64,000 nt of DNA from Pseudomonas sp. BN417 (GCF_029871205.1 NZ_SSOJ01000164.1:73362-137361); one strand, 5' to 3'; positions 54,415 to 64,000 are shown, numbered from the stretch's first letter. Program-made: numbers and translations. Notes: a model not told the origin generated them from the letters alone.

Positions 54415-55584
54415 ATGACCGGACAGCGGCGCCAGCCTGCATCCCGCATCCCCCCGCCAGCGCTCAGCTTCGGCATCGAGCAGGAGTTCTTCATCGCCGA
54501 TCTGCGCAGCCGCAACATCGTCCGCCGACGCCCACGGCGCTTCTTCCAGGCCTGCCAGCAGGCCTTTGGCGAGCAGATCACCACCGAGCTGCTGCAGAGC
54601 CAGGTGGAACTGGTCACCCCGATACTCGACAACCTCGCCAGCGCCCGCGCCTGCCTGCTGGAAACCCGCGCCAGCCTCGGCGCCATAGCCGAGGACTTCG
54701 GCCTCGGCATACTTGCCAGCGGCACCCATCCCCTGGCGCTCTGGCGCGAACAGGAAGCCACCCGTGAACCGCACTACGAGCAGCTGTTCGGTGACTTCCA
54801 GATAGTTGCCCAACGCAACCTGCTCTGCGGCCTGCACATCCATGTCGGCGTGCCGGACGGCGTGGACCGCATCAGGGTCATGAACCGGGTGATGCCCTGG
54901 CTTCCGCTGCTGTTGGCCCTCAGCAGTTCCTCGCCCTTCTGGGAGCGCAAACGCACCGGCCTGATGAGCTACCGCCAGGCGGCCTACGACGAGTGGCCGC
55001 GCACTGGCATTCCGGACCATTTCAGCAACGAGCGCGCCTACCGCCGCTATGTCGAGCTGCTGCTGAAGACCGGCTCAGCGACCAGCGACAGCGATATCTG
55101 GTGGGCCATCCGCCCCTCGGTGCGCTATCCCACCCTGGAGCTGCGCATCACCGACGCCTGCCCGGTGGTAGAGGACATCCTCTGCATCGCCGCCCTGTTC
55201 CGCGCCATGGTCCACCAGGCCGTCGCCTCGTCCTCCGGCATCGACCGCCACAACGAGATGACGCGGCTGGTGATCGACGAGAACCGCTGGCGGGCCAAGC
55301 GCTTCGGCACCGAGGCCACCTTCCTCGACCTGGACAGCCGGCGCAATGTCGCCATCGCCCAATGGCTGGAGATGGCCGGAGCCCGCTTCGGCGAATCCCT
55401 CGATGCCCACGACGACGGCGCGGCCATGGCGCAGGCCCGCAGCATCCTCGACCAGGGCAGCAGCGCAGCCCTGCAGCTGCGCCGCTACAACGCCGCACGG
55501 CGGACCGGACTGGCGCGCCGGCAAGCGCTGGCATTGGTAGTGGACGAGCTGATGGAGGTCTCGCGCCGCGGCGGTTACGCCTAG
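54415..55584 (+). CDS. Carboxylate-amine ligase, YbdK/GCS2 family
   Basis: 389 residues. GCS2 opening LSFGIEQEFFIADL and the LLCGLHIHVGVPD and HPLALW regions are the signature of ATP-dependent glutamate-cysteine ligase type 2/YbdK. Ligates a carboxylate to an amine; true substrate of YbdK is unsettled. Its stop codon shares the CTAG tetranucleotide with the convergent phospholipase D gene. Confidence 0.9.
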   Translation: MTGQRRQPASRIPPPALSFGIEQEFFIADLRSRNIVRRRPRRFFQACQQAFGEQITTELLQSQVELVTPILDNLASARACLLETRASLGAIAEDFGLGILASGTHPLALWREQEATREPHYEQLFGDFQIVAQRNLLCGLHIHVGVPDGVDRIRVMNRVMPWLPLLLALSSSSPFWERKRTGLMSYRQAAYDEWPRTGIPDHFSNERAYRRYVELLLKTGSATSDSDIWWAIRPSVRYPTLELRITDACPVVEDILCIAALFRAMVHQAVASSSGIDRHNEMTRLVIDENRWRAKRFGTEATFLDLDSRRNVAIAQWLEMAGARFGESLDAHDDGAAMAQARSILDQGSSAALQLRRYNAARRTGLARRQALALVVDELMEVSRRGGYA

Positions 55585-56975
55585 AGCCAGTACTCCCAGA
55601 AGCGCCCGATCCTTTCGCTGGCGCGGGCGCGGACGGGACGCTCCCGCCACCGCTCCAGGGTGAGCTCCTCCGAGTTCTTCAGGTCCTCGAGGAAGGCGTT
55701 GCGCATTCGCCCGCCGAAGTCGGTGCCGAGTACCACCACATTGACCTCCTGGTTATGCAGGAAGCTGCGCCAGTCGAGGTTGGTCGAGCCCACGGTGGAC
55801 CAGACGCCGTCAATCACGCCCGCCTTCACATGGAGCAACGCGTCACGGCGCTCGTAGAGCCTGATCCCGGCCTCCAGCAGTTCGCGGTAGTAGGCCCGCC
55901 CGGCGTGGAACACCAGCCAGGAGTCGGTGCTGCTGGGAATCACCAGGCGCACGTCGACCCCACGGACCACGGCATCCTTGAGGGCGTCCAGCAGCTGCGG
56001 GTCGGGCACGAAGTAGGCGCTGGTCAGCCAGATTTCGCTCTGGGCGCTGTGCAGCGCGGAGATCAGGGTGGCGTAGATCTGGCTGTAAGGTTCCTCCGGC
56101 GAACTGCCGATGGCGCGCACCACGTCGCTGCCCTTGCGTTCCAGCGGCGGGAAGTAGTGCCGCGCGACCAGGATCCCGCCCTTCTGCCTGTCCCAGGTGC
56201 CGATGAACAGCTTCTGCAGTTCGGCCACCACCGGTCCCTCGATGCGCAGGTCAGTGTCGCGCCAGGGCAGCTCGTCGCTCGGCGGCTCCCGGGCTCCCGA
56301 GCCCAACGAGCCTCCGGAATAGACCCCGCTGATGTTCACCCCACCGAGGATGGCGACGCGGCCGTCGACTATCAGCAGCTTGCGGTGGTCGCGCTGGTTG
56401 ACGTCCCAGCCGGCCTTGGCGGTCATGGGGTTTACCGGGTTGAACTCCACCAGTTTGATCCCCGACTCGCGCAGCCGGGCGAAGAACGCCTTTGGCGTTC
56501 TCAGGGTGCCGACGCTGTCGTAGATCAGGTTGACCTGCACGCCGCTGCGCTGCTTGGCGATCAACGCGTCGGCGAAGCGCAGCCCGACTTCGTCGGCTTC
56601 GAGAATGTAGGTCTCCATGTTGATGTGGTCACGCGCGGCATCTATCGCCTCGAACATCGCGTCATAGGTCTGCGGACCATCCTGCAGCAGGTCGACCTTG
56701 TTGCCGGCCGTGAGCGGGCTGCCGACCAGGGACTCTTCGATCGCCAGGTGCAGGTCGAAGATATTGGTTTCCATGCCGGGGGCCTTGAGCCGGTCGAGGA
56801 TGGCCTTGCTGCGCTCCTTCGACAGCGGGCCGCGCGTGCCATCCACCTGCACCGGGGTGGCCGGCGAGTGGACCATGTCGGGGTTGATATGGGGCAGCGA
56901 GGTACAGCCCAGGAGGAGCGATGCATAGAGCGCCACCAGGACACGCGCCACTGTCCCTGATGACGGCAGGTTCAT
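55581..56975 (-). CDS. Phospholipase D/cardiolipin synthase-like lipoprotein
   Basis: 464 residues. Lipobox LLLGCTSLPH near residue 24, then two PLD domains with HKD motifs: HRKLLIVDG (about 200) and HVKAGVIDG (about 380, with GSTNLDWRSF after it). The double HKD is the catalytic unit of phosphatidyl transferases/nucleases; as a periplasm-facing lipoprotein it resembles ClsC-like enzymes. GGAGG precedes the ATG. Confidence 0.9.
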   Translation of the reverse strand: MNLPSSGTVARVLVALYASLLLGCTSLPHINPDMVHSPATPVQVDGTRGPLSKERSKAILDRLKAPGMETNIFDLHLAIEESLVGSPLTAGNKVDLLQDGPQTYDAMFEAIDAARDHINMETYILEADEVGLRFADALIAKQRSGVQVNLIYDSVGTLRTPKAFFARLRESGIKLVEFNPVNPMTAKAGWDVNQRDHRKLLIVDGRVAILGGVNISGVYSGGSLGSGAREPPSDELPWRDTDLRIEGPVVAELQKLFIGTWDRQKGGILVARHYFPPLERKGSDVVRAIGSSPEEPYSQIYATLISALHSAQSEIWLTSAYFVPDPQLLDALKDAVVRGVDVRLVIPSSTDSWLVFHAGRAYYRELLEAGIRLYERRDALLHVKAGVIDGVWSTVGSTNLDWRSFLHNQEVNVVVLGTDFGGRMRNAFLEDLKNSEELTLERWRERPVRARASERIGRFWEYWL

Positions 56976-57130
56976 CCAGCATCCTCCAGTGGAGGGAGGG
57001 TCATTGCCCAGTAATGTCCATCAGCAGCCCTGGAGGCTGCTTTCCGGGTTGCCTTGCCTGATTCGACAGTGGGCCAGCGGGAAAGGTTGAGGGAATTTTC
57101 CGGGCAGGGAAGCCTGGGCCCGCCCCTTTC

Positions 57131-57463
57131 TCAGGACGGAGAGAAGCGCGGCCCGAGCAGGATGACGGTGGCACCCAGCACGCAGAGGGCGGCCCCCAGC
57201 CAGTCGCTGGCCAGGGGCCGGGTACGCTCCACCAGGCCGAGCCAGAGCAACGAGGCGACTATGTAGATGCCGCCGTAAGCCGCATAGGCGCGGCCGGCGT
57301 AGGCAGCCTCCACGCGGGTCAGCAGCAGGGCGAAGAGGGTCAGGCTGAGCAGCCCGGGAGCGATCCACCAGGCGCTCTTGCCCATCCGCAGCCAGAGCCA
57401 GAAGGCGTAGCAGCCGGCGATTTCGAAGAGCGCGGCGAGGAAGAACCAGAGGTAGTTGAGCAT
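57131..57463 (-). CDS. YnfA/UPF0060-family membrane protein
   Basis: 110 residues, four membrane helices; [17 protein letters not shown] and [26 protein letters not shown] are typical YnfA. SMR-like drug-export function has been proposed. AAGGA precedes the ATG. Confidence 0.92.
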   Translation of the reverse strand: MLNYLWFFLAALFEIAGCYAFWLWLRMGKSAWWIAPGLLSLTLFALLLTRVEAAYAGRAYAAYGGIYIVASLLWLGLVERTRPLASDWLGAALCVLGATVILLGPRFSPS

Positions 57464-57571
57464 GGGGTAGTTTCCTTGGATACCGGGTGGGCTGGGGTTC
57501 TCCTCACCCCCGGCCCCTCTCCCAGGGAGAAAGGGGAGATAAGCGGCCCTTCGCCCGCATTCAGAACGTGG

Positions 57572-58000
57572 CTAGCCGTGCACGCCGCCTTCGCGTTCCC
57601 AGGCGCAGCGCACCCGCAGGTTGTCTTCCTGGGGGCTGTGCAGGCCCTGTTCACTTTCCCAGCGGAAGGTATGGATGCCGTTGAGCTCGGTCTCCAGGTG
57701 GACCACGGCGCTGCTCCAGTAGAGTTGCCTGAGCAGGGCCTCGAACGCCTTGACCCAGAGACTCCACTCGTACTCCACCGCCGGGTAGCTGGCGCCGAAG
57801 TGGATCACCTGGGTACGGAACAGGCCCTCGCCGGGCTGTTCGCAACAGGAAAACATCTCGCGACCGAGGAAGGGCCAGGCCTCGCCGCTGGGCAGGCTGT
57901 CCAGCACGCGGCGGTTGGCATCGCGGCGCAGGCGATGTTCCTGATCGTCGAGCGACGGCCAGTCGCGGATGCAGCCATAGACGATGGATTCGGACTCCAC
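57572..58000 (-). CDS. Hypothetical soluble protein
   Basis: 142 residues from GTG (GGAGTGCCCGC upstream). Trp-rich and acidic: IRDWPSLDDQEHRL, HFGASYPAVEYEWSLWVKAF and HTFRWESEQ. No signal or membrane helix. I do not recognise a family. Lies between MFS and YnfA genes on the same strand. Confidence 0.7.
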   Translation of the reverse strand: MESESIVYGCIRDWPSLDDQEHRLRRDANRRVLDSLPSGEAWPFLGREMFSCCEQPGEGLFRTQVIHFGASYPAVEYEWSLWVKAFEALLRQLYWSSAVVHLETELNGIHTFRWESEQGLHSPQEDNLRVRCAWEREGGVHG

Positions 58001-58075
58001 GCGGGCACTCCAGTGAAACAGTGGCAGCCTTCTAACACAGGACTGCCACGGGAGAAAGGAACTGCGTCGAAGTCC

Positions 58076-59230
58076 TCAGCGGTGGCCACGGCCCAGCAGC
58101 CAGGCCAGCAGGGACATGACCAGTGCCAGGCCACTTAAGACCATGAAGGGCGCCTGGTAGCTGCCCGCCAGGTCGCGACCGAGGCCGGCGAGAATGGGCG
58201 CGAGGCTGGCCAGGCCGTAACCGGCGAACAGCATCATGGCGGTCCAGCGGCTCACCGCCAGCGGGGTATGTACCTCATACAGCGGCAGCACCATGGACAG
58301 GGCGAAGGAGCCGCTCAATCCAAGGCCCAGCAAGGCGGCCCAGACCTCCGGCAGCAGGGTCGGCTGGAAGCAGATCATCCCCAGGCAGACCGAGCTGATG
58401 AGGCCGCAGACCAGCAGCAGCTGGTAACGGTTGTCGAAGCGCTGCGCCAGCCAGGGAAGCACGAACGCGCTGGGCAGGCCCACCAGCATGAACAGGCTGA
58501 ACAGGCTGTTGCCGCGCAGCAGACTGAGGCCGGCCTCGTGGTAGCGGGCCACCAGCCAGGTGGTGAGGGCGTAGAAGAGACCGGCCTGCAGGGCGAAGAA
58601 GGCGGTGATCAGCCAGGCCCGCGGTTCGCCCCAGGGCAGGCCGCCCTGCGCCGCCTCGCCGGCGGACTCGGCGCGGTTGGGCAGGCGCAGCCAGAGGAAC
58701 ACGGCGAGCAACGCGGGAATGGTCCAGAACGCCAGGCCGAAGTGCCACTGGTCCCCCAGCAGGCGGGTCACGGGAATCGTCAGCACGGCCCCGGCCGCGC
58801 CGCCCATGGTCATGCTCAGGGAGTACCAGGCAACCACCCGGCCCACCTGGTCATGGAAATGGCGCTTGATGAAGCCGGAAAGCAGCGGCCCGGCCACTGC
58901 TATGCCGGCGCCCATGGCCACCGCGCTGCCGATGAGTACGGCGCTGGCGTGGCTGGCCAGGCGTGCCAGCAGGGCCACGCCGATCAGCGCCAGGCAGGCG
59001 GTGATCACCCGCTCCAGGCCGTAGCGCACCGCCAGGCGCGGCGCCAAGGGTGCCAGCAGGCCCATGCAGAGCACCGGCAAGGCGGTGGTGAGGCTGATCA
59101 GGCTGCGGCTGAGGGATAGTTCGAAGGCGATGCGCTCGATCAGCGGCGCGAGGGAAGTGATGCCGGGCCGCAGGTTGATGGCGGCAAGCACCAGCGCCAG
59201 CATCAGCAGCGCACGGGAAAGGGGTTTCAC
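58076..59230 (-). CDS. MFS transporter, CynX/NimT type
   Basis: 384 residues, 12 membrane helices. LALVLAAINLRPGITSLAPLI opening and YSLSMTMGGAAGAVLTIPV are characteristic of CynX/NimT (cyanate or nitroimidazole-type) transporters. Substrate not determinable. Confidence 0.9.
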   Translation of the reverse strand: MKPLSRALLMLALVLAAINLRPGITSLAPLIERIAFELSLSRSLISLTTALPVLCMGLLAPLAPRLAVRYGLERVITACLALIGVALLARLASHASAVLIGSAVAMGAGIAVAGPLLSGFIKRHFHDQVGRVVAWYSLSMTMGGAAGAVLTIPVTRLLGDQWHFGLAFWTIPALLAVFLWLRLPNRAESAGEAAQGGLPWGEPRAWLITAFFALQAGLFYALTTWLVARYHEAGLSLLRGNSLFSLFMLVGLPSAFVLPWLAQRFDNRYQLLLVCGLISSVCLGMICFQPTLLPEVWAALLGLGLSGSFALSMVLPLYEVHTPLAVSRWTAMMLFAGYGLASLAPILAGLGRDLAGSYQAPFMVLSGLALVMSLLAWLLGRGHR

Positions 59231-59339
59231 TGTGGGTCCATCCGGGTTGGCGATCAGGCCGGGGGAGAAACCCTACTCCCCCGGTCCACCGCCGGGCAAC
59301 CCCGGACGACGCGGAAGCTGACCGATCGGACAGTGGCGA

Positions 59340-60152
59340 TCAGGCGTGGCTCCGGTTCTTGGCACGCATCCTGGCCGACATGCTGGCCATCTCGTCGTAG
59401 AGCGCGTCCGGGTTCTTCTGCTTCAGCGCCCAGGCCATCCGGCCCTGCTCGTGGGGGAGGATCATGAAGGTGCCGGCGGCCACTTCCTGGAAGATGTACT
59501 CGGCGATGTCGGTCGCGCTGATGGGCGAGCTTTCCAGCAGTTTGCCCACCTGCTGCTTCATGGCCGGGGTCGGGCCGCGGAAGGAGTCCAGCAGGTTGGT
59601 CTGGAAAAAGGACGGGCAGACCACGTGAACGCCCACGCCCTCCTCCTTCAGCTCGATCAGCAGGCTTTCGGACAGGGCCACCACGCCGGCCTTGGCCACG
59701 TTGTAGTTGCTCATGGCCGGGCCCTGCATCAGTGCCGCCATGGAGGCGACGTTGACGATCCTGCCCTTGCTCCGCTGCAGCAGCGGCAGGAAGGCCTTGC
59801 AGCCCTTGACCACGCCCATCAGGTTGATTGCGATCTGCCAGTCCCAGTCTTCCAGCGACAGCTCCTCGAAGAAGCCACCCGAGGCGACGCCGGCGTTGTT
59901 GACGATGATGTCGATGCCACCCAGCTTCTCTTCGCAGGCCTGGGCCAGCGCGGTGAGCTGGCTGTAGTCACGGACGTCGCAGCGTTGGGTGAAACCGTCG
60001 CCGCCAGCCTCGCGGACCAGCCTGAGGGTTTCCGCCAGGCCCGGCTCGTTGACATCGGACAGGGCCAGCTTCCAGCCTTCGCGCGCCCAGCGCAGGGCGA
60101 TTTCGCGGCCGAGACCGGAACCGGCGCCGGTAATCATGATTCGGTTCTGCAT
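59340..60152 (-). CDS. Short-chain dehydrogenase/reductase
   Basis: 270 residues. Cofactor motif ITGAGSGLGREIALRWA (TGxxxGxG), NNAGVA and catalytic YNVAKAG (YxxxK) with an upstream Ser (NVASMAA). NAD(P)-dependent oxidoreductase of unknown substrate. The ATG at 60152 is chosen over an extension to 60230. Confidence 0.9.
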   Translation of the reverse strand: MQNRIMITGAGSGLGREIALRWAREGWKLALSDVNEPGLAETLRLVREAGGDGFTQRCDVRDYSQLTALAQACEEKLGGIDIIVNNAGVASGGFFEELSLEDWDWQIAINLMGVVKGCKAFLPLLQRSKGRIVNVASMAALMQGPAMSNYNVAKAGVVALSESLLIELKEEGVGVHVVCPSFFQTNLLDSFRGPTPAMKQQVGKLLESSPISATDIAEYIFQEVAAGTFMILPHEQGRMAWALKQKNPDALYDEMASMSARMRAKNRSHA

Positions 60153-60258
60153 GGTGAGGTGCCTTTCTGCTGTGTGCGATAGATGAGCCGCAGTGTAGCG
60201 AAGGCCATAGTGGCTCAACCCTTGAATCACGGCGCTGAATGATGGGGGTGAAACACCG

Positions 60259-60627
60259 CTAGCGGCGCCGCAGCAGGCGATTCAGCAGCAACCCATAGGG
60301 CACCAGGTTGAGCAGCAGCACCAGGGTCCCGAGCCAGAGCTGGATACCCGGCGTGAGGCCCGCCGGATAGATCAGCGGCACCAGGTAATGCTCGATGAAG
60401 CCGCCACTGTAGCCCTGCTCCCCCGCCGCCAGGCGCAGACGGTTCTCCAGGGGGGTGAGGGGGCAGATGAGGTGGAGGAATTCCGCCGTGGCGCCCCAGA
60501 CCACCGCCGGCAGATGCAGCAGGGCCAGACGCGGCCACTGCAGCACCAGCAGGCCACCCACGACCACGAAGAGGATGAAGGCCAGGTGCAGGAGCAGCAC
60601 GGCATCTGCGGCGATTCTGTAGGTCAT
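60259..60627 (-). CDS. DUF2784-family membrane protein
   Basis: 122 residues with four membrane helices; VLLLHLAFILFVVVGGLLV, EFLHLICPLTPLENRLR and the GFIEHYLVPLIYP motif are DUF2784. Weak ribosome site; a TTG start 12 codons upstream is possible. Function unknown. Confidence 0.88.
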   Translation of the reverse strand: MTYRIAADAVLLLHLAFILFVVVGGLLVLQWPRLALLHLPAVVWGATAEFLHLICPLTPLENRLRLAAGEQGYSGGFIEHYLVPLIYPAGLTPGIQLWLGTLVLLLNLVPYGLLLNRLLRRR

Positions 60628-60763
60628 GGTGCGGCGTCCATACAGTCTTTTTCCTTGAACCAACGGAAATAGCGGTCAGTCGGTTACTGCAGGCACATTC
60701 AATTTGCCATCAATCCACAACGGCCGTGCCCTGGCGTTCCGACCTACCGAGGAGTCACCGCCT

Positions 60764-60919
60764 ATGATCACCATTCTGCTGCTCATTATCCTGATCCTGC
60801 TGCTGATCGGCGGTCTGCCGGTCTTCCCCCATTCGCGCAACTGGGGCTACGGCCCTTCGAGCATGGTCGGGGTGCTCCTGGTCATAGTGGTGGTCCTCCT
60901 GTTGTTCGGCATGATCTAG
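60764..60919 (+). CDS. DUF3309-like small membrane protein
   Basis: 51 residues: hydrophobic MITILLLIILILLLIGGLP, then SRNWGYGPSSMVGV and VVVLLLF. GAGGAG precedes the ATG at 60764 by nine bases. Two-helix inner-membrane protein; unknown function. Confidence 0.85.
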   Translation: MITILLLIILILLLIGGLPVFPHSRNWGYGPSSMVGVLLVIVVVLLLFGMI

Positions 60920-60930
60920 CCGCGCAATCC

Positions 60931-60967
60931 CGTAGGTTGGGCTTCGCAGGCTCAGCACCAACCTACG
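60931..60967. repeat. GTAGGTTGGGC inverted repeat
   Basis: CGTAGGTTGGGC and a CTCAGCACCAACCTACG arm, 37 bases in all. Related to 36083-36173. Confidence 0.6.
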
Positions 60968-60976
60968 CCCCCTCCG

Positions 60977-61006
60977 AAAAGGAAAAGGGCAGCCCGAAGG
61001 CTGCCC
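60977..61006 (-). terminator. Terminator of the first acetate symporter gene
   Basis: GGGCAGCC CGAA GGCTGCCC with the minus-strand T-run (CTTTTCC). The same hairpin is repeated at 63327-63351. Confidence 0.85.
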
Positions 61007-61032
61007 CGCATCTTGCGCGTCAATTGGCCGGA

Positions 61033-62682
61033 TCAGTGGGCGGTGGCACCGCTGGCGCCCAGGCCGGTCTGCGAACGCACGAATTGCGCGCGGAAGCGTG
61101 CACGCTCCTCGCCCGCCGCGGCCGACTTGTCGGTAATGGAGAAGAGCCAGATACCGACGAAGGCCACCAGCATGGAGAACAGCGCCGGGTACTCGTAGGG
61201 GTAGATGGCTTCCCCGTGCCCCAGCACCGTCACCCAGACGGTTGGGCCCAGGACCATCAGGCTCACCGCGGTGACCAGGCCCAGCCAGCCGCCGACCATG
61301 GCGCCGCGGGTGGTCAGCCTCGGCCAGTACATGGAAAGGATCAGCACCGGGAAGTTGCAGCTGGCCGCGATGGAGAAGGCCAGGCCGACCATGAAGGCGA
61401 CGTTCTGCTTCTCGAACGATATCCCCAGCCCGATCGCCAGCACACCGAGGATCAGCGTGGTGATCCGGGTTATGCGCAACTCGTCCTTTTCCTTGGCCTG
61501 GCCCTCCTTGATCACGTTCGCGTAGAGGTCGTGGGACACCGCCGAGGCGCCGGCAAGGGTCAGGCCGGCGACGACCGCGAGGATGGTGGCGAAGGCCACG
61601 GCGGAGATGAAGCCGAGGAAGACGCTGCCGCCCACGGCGTCGGCCAGGTGCACCGCCGCCATGTTGTTGCCGCCGATCAGGCCCCCGCTGGCGTCCTTGA
61701 AGGCCGGGTTGGTGCTGACCAGCAGGATGGCGCCGAAGCCGATGATGAAGGTCAGGATGTAGAAGTAGCCGATGAAGCCGGTGGCGTAGAACACCGACTT
61801 GCGGGCTTCCTTGGCGTCGCGGACGGTGAAGAAGCGCATCAGGATGTGCGGCAGGCCGGCCACCCCGAACATCAGCGCCAGCCCAAGGGAAATGGCCGAG
61901 ACCGGATCCTGCACCAGGCCGCCGGGGCTCATGATGGCCTCGCCTTTCGGGTGGACCTTGATGGCCTCGCTGAACAGGGTGGCGATATCGAAGTCGACCT
62001 CCCTGAGCACCATCAGTGCCATGAAGGTCGCGCCGAAGAGCAACAGCGCCGCCTTGATGATCTGTACCCAGGTGGTGGCCAGCATGCCGCCGAAGAGCAC
62101 GTAGCAGACCATCAGGACCCCGACCAGGACCACCGCCACGTGGTAGTTGAGGCCGAACAGCAACTCGATAAGCTTGCCGGCGCCGACCATCTGCGCGATG
62201 AGGTAGAGGGCTACCACCACCAGCGAGCCGCTGGCCGACAAGGTGCGGATCGGCCGTTGCCGGAGGCGGTAGGAGGCGACATCGGCGAAGGTGTACTTGC
62301 CGAGGTTGCGCAGCCGTTCGGCGATCAGGAAGAGGATCACCGGCCAGCCAACCAGCCAGCCGATGGCGTAGATCAGGCCGTCGTAGCCCGAGGTGAAGAC
62401 CAACGCGGATATCCCCAGGAAGGACGCGGCGGACATGTAGTCGCCGGCAATCGCCAGGCCGTTCTGGAAGCCGGTGATGCTGCCACCGGCGGTGTAGAAG
62501 TCCGCCCGCGACTTGCTGCGTTTCGACGCCCACCAGGTGATGCAGAGCGTGAAGCCGACGAAGGCGACGAACATCAGGATGGCGGGGAGGTTCAGCGGCT
62601 GGCGCCCCGCAGCGCCGTCGGCGGCCCACAGGGCCGGTGCAACGGCCGACAGGCCGATGGCCAGAAGGATGCGCACATTCAT
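61033..62682 (-). CDS. actP: Cation/acetate symporter ActP
   Basis: 549 residues, 13 helices with a cleavable-looking N-terminal signal ([20 protein letters not shown]). Sodium:solute symporter landmarks: [30 protein letters not shown], and NPVK-type GTNMAAVHL region. Imports acetate, pyruvate or glycolate. Coupled by ATGA to the DUF485 gene. Confidence 0.93.
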   Translation of the reverse strand: MNVRILLAIGLSAVAPALWAADGAAGRQPLNLPAILMFVAFVGFTLCITWWASKRSKSRADFYTAGGSITGFQNGLAIAGDYMSAASFLGISALVFTSGYDGLIYAIGWLVGWPVILFLIAERLRNLGKYTFADVASYRLRQRPIRTLSASGSLVVVALYLIAQMVGAGKLIELLFGLNYHVAVVLVGVLMVCYVLFGGMLATTWVQIIKAALLLFGATFMALMVLREVDFDIATLFSEAIKVHPKGEAIMSPGGLVQDPVSAISLGLALMFGVAGLPHILMRFFTVRDAKEARKSVFYATGFIGYFYILTFIIGFGAILLVSTNPAFKDASGGLIGGNNMAAVHLADAVGGSVFLGFISAVAFATILAVVAGLTLAGASAVSHDLYANVIKEGQAKEKDELRITRITTLILGVLAIGLGISFEKQNVAFMVGLAFSIAASCNFPVLILSMYWPRLTTRGAMVGGWLGLVTAVSLMVLGPTVWVTVLGHGEAIYPYEYPALFSMLVAFVGIWLFSITDKSAAAGEERARFRAQFVRSQTGLGASGATAH

Positions 62683-62990
62683 TGCCGTACCTCCTCGAGG
62701 ATTTCCTGGTTCAGGCGGTCGAATTCACCGTTGGCGCGGTAGACGTAGATGCCGGTCAGCAGGAATGCCAGGACATCCAGGCCGATGCCGATGGGGATGC
62801 CCCAGGTCACTGGCGAGCCGGGGCCGATGCGCGAGCCCAGCAGGTCGGGGGCGAAGGCGATCACCAGGATGAAGGCCAGGTAGAGGCCGAGCATGATGGC
62901 CGAGAGCAGCCAGGCGAAGCGCTGCCGTCGGGAGACCAGTTGATGGAATCGTGGGTTCTGCAGAATCCGCTGGTTGATCGGGTCGGTCAT
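62679..62990 (-). CDS. DUF485 membrane protein (YjcH-like)
   Basis: 103 residues, two membrane helices ([19 protein letters not shown] and [22 protein letters not shown]) and [18 protein letters not shown], the DUF485 mark. Partner of actP in acetate uptake operons. The ATG at 62990 has GAGG upstream; longer frames are unlikely. Confidence 0.92.
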   Translation of the reverse strand: MTDPINQRILQNPRFHQLVSRRQRFAWLLSAIMLGLYLAFILVIAFAPDLLGSRIGPGSPVTWGIPIGIGLDVLAFLLTGIYVYRANGEFDRLNQEILEEVRQ

Positions 62991-63221
62991 TGTTGTTGTC
63001 CTCATTGGCGCGAGTTGCTCGCGGCCCGAATCTAGGACAACGGTACTTATTCGATAGCCGACCTTGGTTGTAGACCCGTTGGCCCCGGTTACCGGCCAAG
63101 CCCCATGCAGCTTGGCTTCCGGGCCGGCGAGGACTTTGGGGCTGAATCTATTTCCCACACTACTTGCAGAAATTTCCCAGCCATTCGCTGGAATCGGGGC
63201 ATTCCGATTGTGCGGGAGAAC

Positions 63222-63280
63222 TGTAGGAGCGAGCTTGCTCGCGAAGGACGAGTGCAGCACCACTCGCCAGCAAGCCGGCT
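63222..63280. repeat. REP-type palindrome
   Basis: TGTAGGAGCGAGCTTGCTCG followed by an ACTCGCCAGCAAGCCGGCT piece; typical Pseudomonas REP sequence. The 62991-63326 interval otherwise shows no gene. Confidence 0.7.
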
Positions 63281-63326
63281 GCTGCTGCCCCTCCCCCGCA
63301 CTCCGGGAACCGCTCTCGCAAGCATG

Positions 63327-63351
63327 AAAAAGGGCAGCCCGAAGGCTGCCC
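63327..63351 (-). terminator. Terminator of the second acetate symporter gene
   Basis: GGGCAGCC CGAA GGCTGCCC with minus-strand TTTTT; identical in stem and loop to 60987-61006 and at the same distance from its gene. Confidence 0.85.
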
Positions 63352-63377
63352 CAAGTCATGCAAGTGGATGGGTCGGA

Positions 63378-64000
63378 TCAGTGGGCCACGGCACCGCTGG
63401 CGCCCAGGCCGGTCTGCGAACGTACGAACTGCGGGTAGAAGCGTGCGCGTTCCTCGTCCGCTGCGGTCGACTTGTCGGTGATGGAGAAGAACCAGATACC
63501 GATGAAGGCAACCAGGATCGAGAAGAGCGCCGGGTACTCGTAGGGGTAGATGGCGCTTTCATGGCCGAGGATCTGTACCCAGATGGTCGGGCCGAGAATC
63601 ATCAGGCCCACCGCCGTGATCAGTCCCATCCAGCCGCCGATCATCGCACCGCGGGTGGTCAGCTTCTTCCAGTACATGGAGAGGATCAGTACCGGGAAGT
63701 TGCAGCTGGCGGCGATGGAGAAGGCCAGGCCGACCATGAAGGCGATGTTCTGCTTCTCGAAGAGGATGCCGAGGCCGATGGCGACAACGCCCAGGATCAC
63801 GGTGGTGATCTTCGATACGCGCAGTTCGTCCTTCTCGCTGGCCTTGCCCTTCTTGTAAACGGAAGCGTAGAGGTCGTGGGACACCGCCGAGGCACCGGCC
63901 AGGGTCAGGCCGGCAACCACCGCGAGGATGGTGGCGAAGGCCACGGCGGAGATGAAGCCGAGGAACAGGCTGCCGCCCACGGCATTGGCCAGGTGCACCG
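63378..64000 (-). CDS. actP: Second ActP-like acetate symporter, C-terminal part
   Basis: 207 codons to the window edge; the gene continues beyond it. The visible half closely follows the first copy ([74 protein letters not shown]). It differs at scattered sites only, so the two are tandem paralogues. Confidence 0.92.
   Translation of the reverse strand, partial: VHLANAVGGSLFLGFISAVAFATILAVVAGLTLAGASAVSHDLYASVYKKGKASEKDELRVSKITTVILGVVAIGLGILFEKQNIAFMVGLAFSIAASCNFPVLILSMYWKKLTTRGAMIGGWMGLITAVGLMILGPTIWVQILGHESAIYPYEYPALFSILVAFIGIWFFSITDKSTAADEERARFYPQFVRSQTGLGASGAVAH

Noticed and set aside
60628..60663. Five-codon leader MDAAP overlapping the DUF2784 start
   Set aside because: It has an AAGGA site, but such tiny frames occur by chance and nothing else supports it.

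Overview
This is a GC-rich chromosome segment of a Pseudomonas, most likely close to the P. aeruginosa lineage. The evidence is a TtgR/TtgABC-type RND pump with its operator, the N-acetylglutaminylglutamine amide (NAGGN) osmoprotectant genes, a polyphosphate:AMP phosphotransferase, the block DUF2059-BolA-TrhO-DsbA-ABC, FumC, and Pseudomonas-type intergenic palindromes. The assignment rests on recognition of gene families; no database search was run. No rRNA, tRNA, insertion sequence, integrase or CRISPR array was seen.

Layout. 1-5.2 kb: a stress-type locus with two Crp/Fnr-like regulators, a triple-BON periplasmic protein, a CsbD protein, a PRC-barrel protein and two copies of a tiny membrane protein with matching upstream DNA. 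5.3-8.9 kb: an NCS1 permease and a nitrilase-family hydrolase, divergent from a LysR regulator, followed by decayed coding DNA. 9.4-13.8 kb: a complete type I secretion operon with no visible substrate gene. 14.3-20.8 kb: ttgR divergent from ttgABC. 21.1-23.4 kb: a membrane hydrolase, then a protein made only of 14 alternating beta/alpha repeats. 23.6-25.7 kb: an aromatic amino-acid permease and maleylacetoacetate isomerase. 26.0-28.2 kb: a LuxR-type regulator and a methyltransferase. 28.4-32.7 kb: a tightly overlapping TrhO-DsbA-ABC exporter unit preceded by bolA and a DUF2059 gene. 33.0-37.6 kb: DUF2804, fumC with a quinone reductase, an EamA transporter and a DUF6316-like protein. 37.8-43.4 kb: a thiolase, polyphosphate:AMP phosphotransferase, mnmC and a TauE/SafE exporter.

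43.4-51.5 kb holds the osmoprotectant unit: a structured leader, a class-II amidotransferase, the GNAT/ATP-grasp dipeptide synthetase and an M42 peptidase, then a 7TM hybrid histidine kinase and a YheU protein. 51.7-54.3 kb contains a five-heme cytochrome c, an AT-richer patch with a small transcription unit, and a C4-type antisense RNA directly upstream of a small gene whose ribosome binding site it can pair with. 54.4-60.9 kb is housekeeping and accessory content: a YbdK ligase, a phospholipase D lipoprotein, YnfA, an MFS transporter, an SDR, and DUF2784 and DUF3309 membrane proteins. 61-64 kb carries an acetate symporter operon and the end of a second symporter with a duplicated terminator.

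The items most worth follow-up are the all-repeat solenoid protein (22260-23363), the C4 RNA and its target gene (about 53745-54308), the nested hairpin leader of the NAGGN operon, the 97-bp composite palindromic element present in two inverted copies, and the duplicated stress locus.
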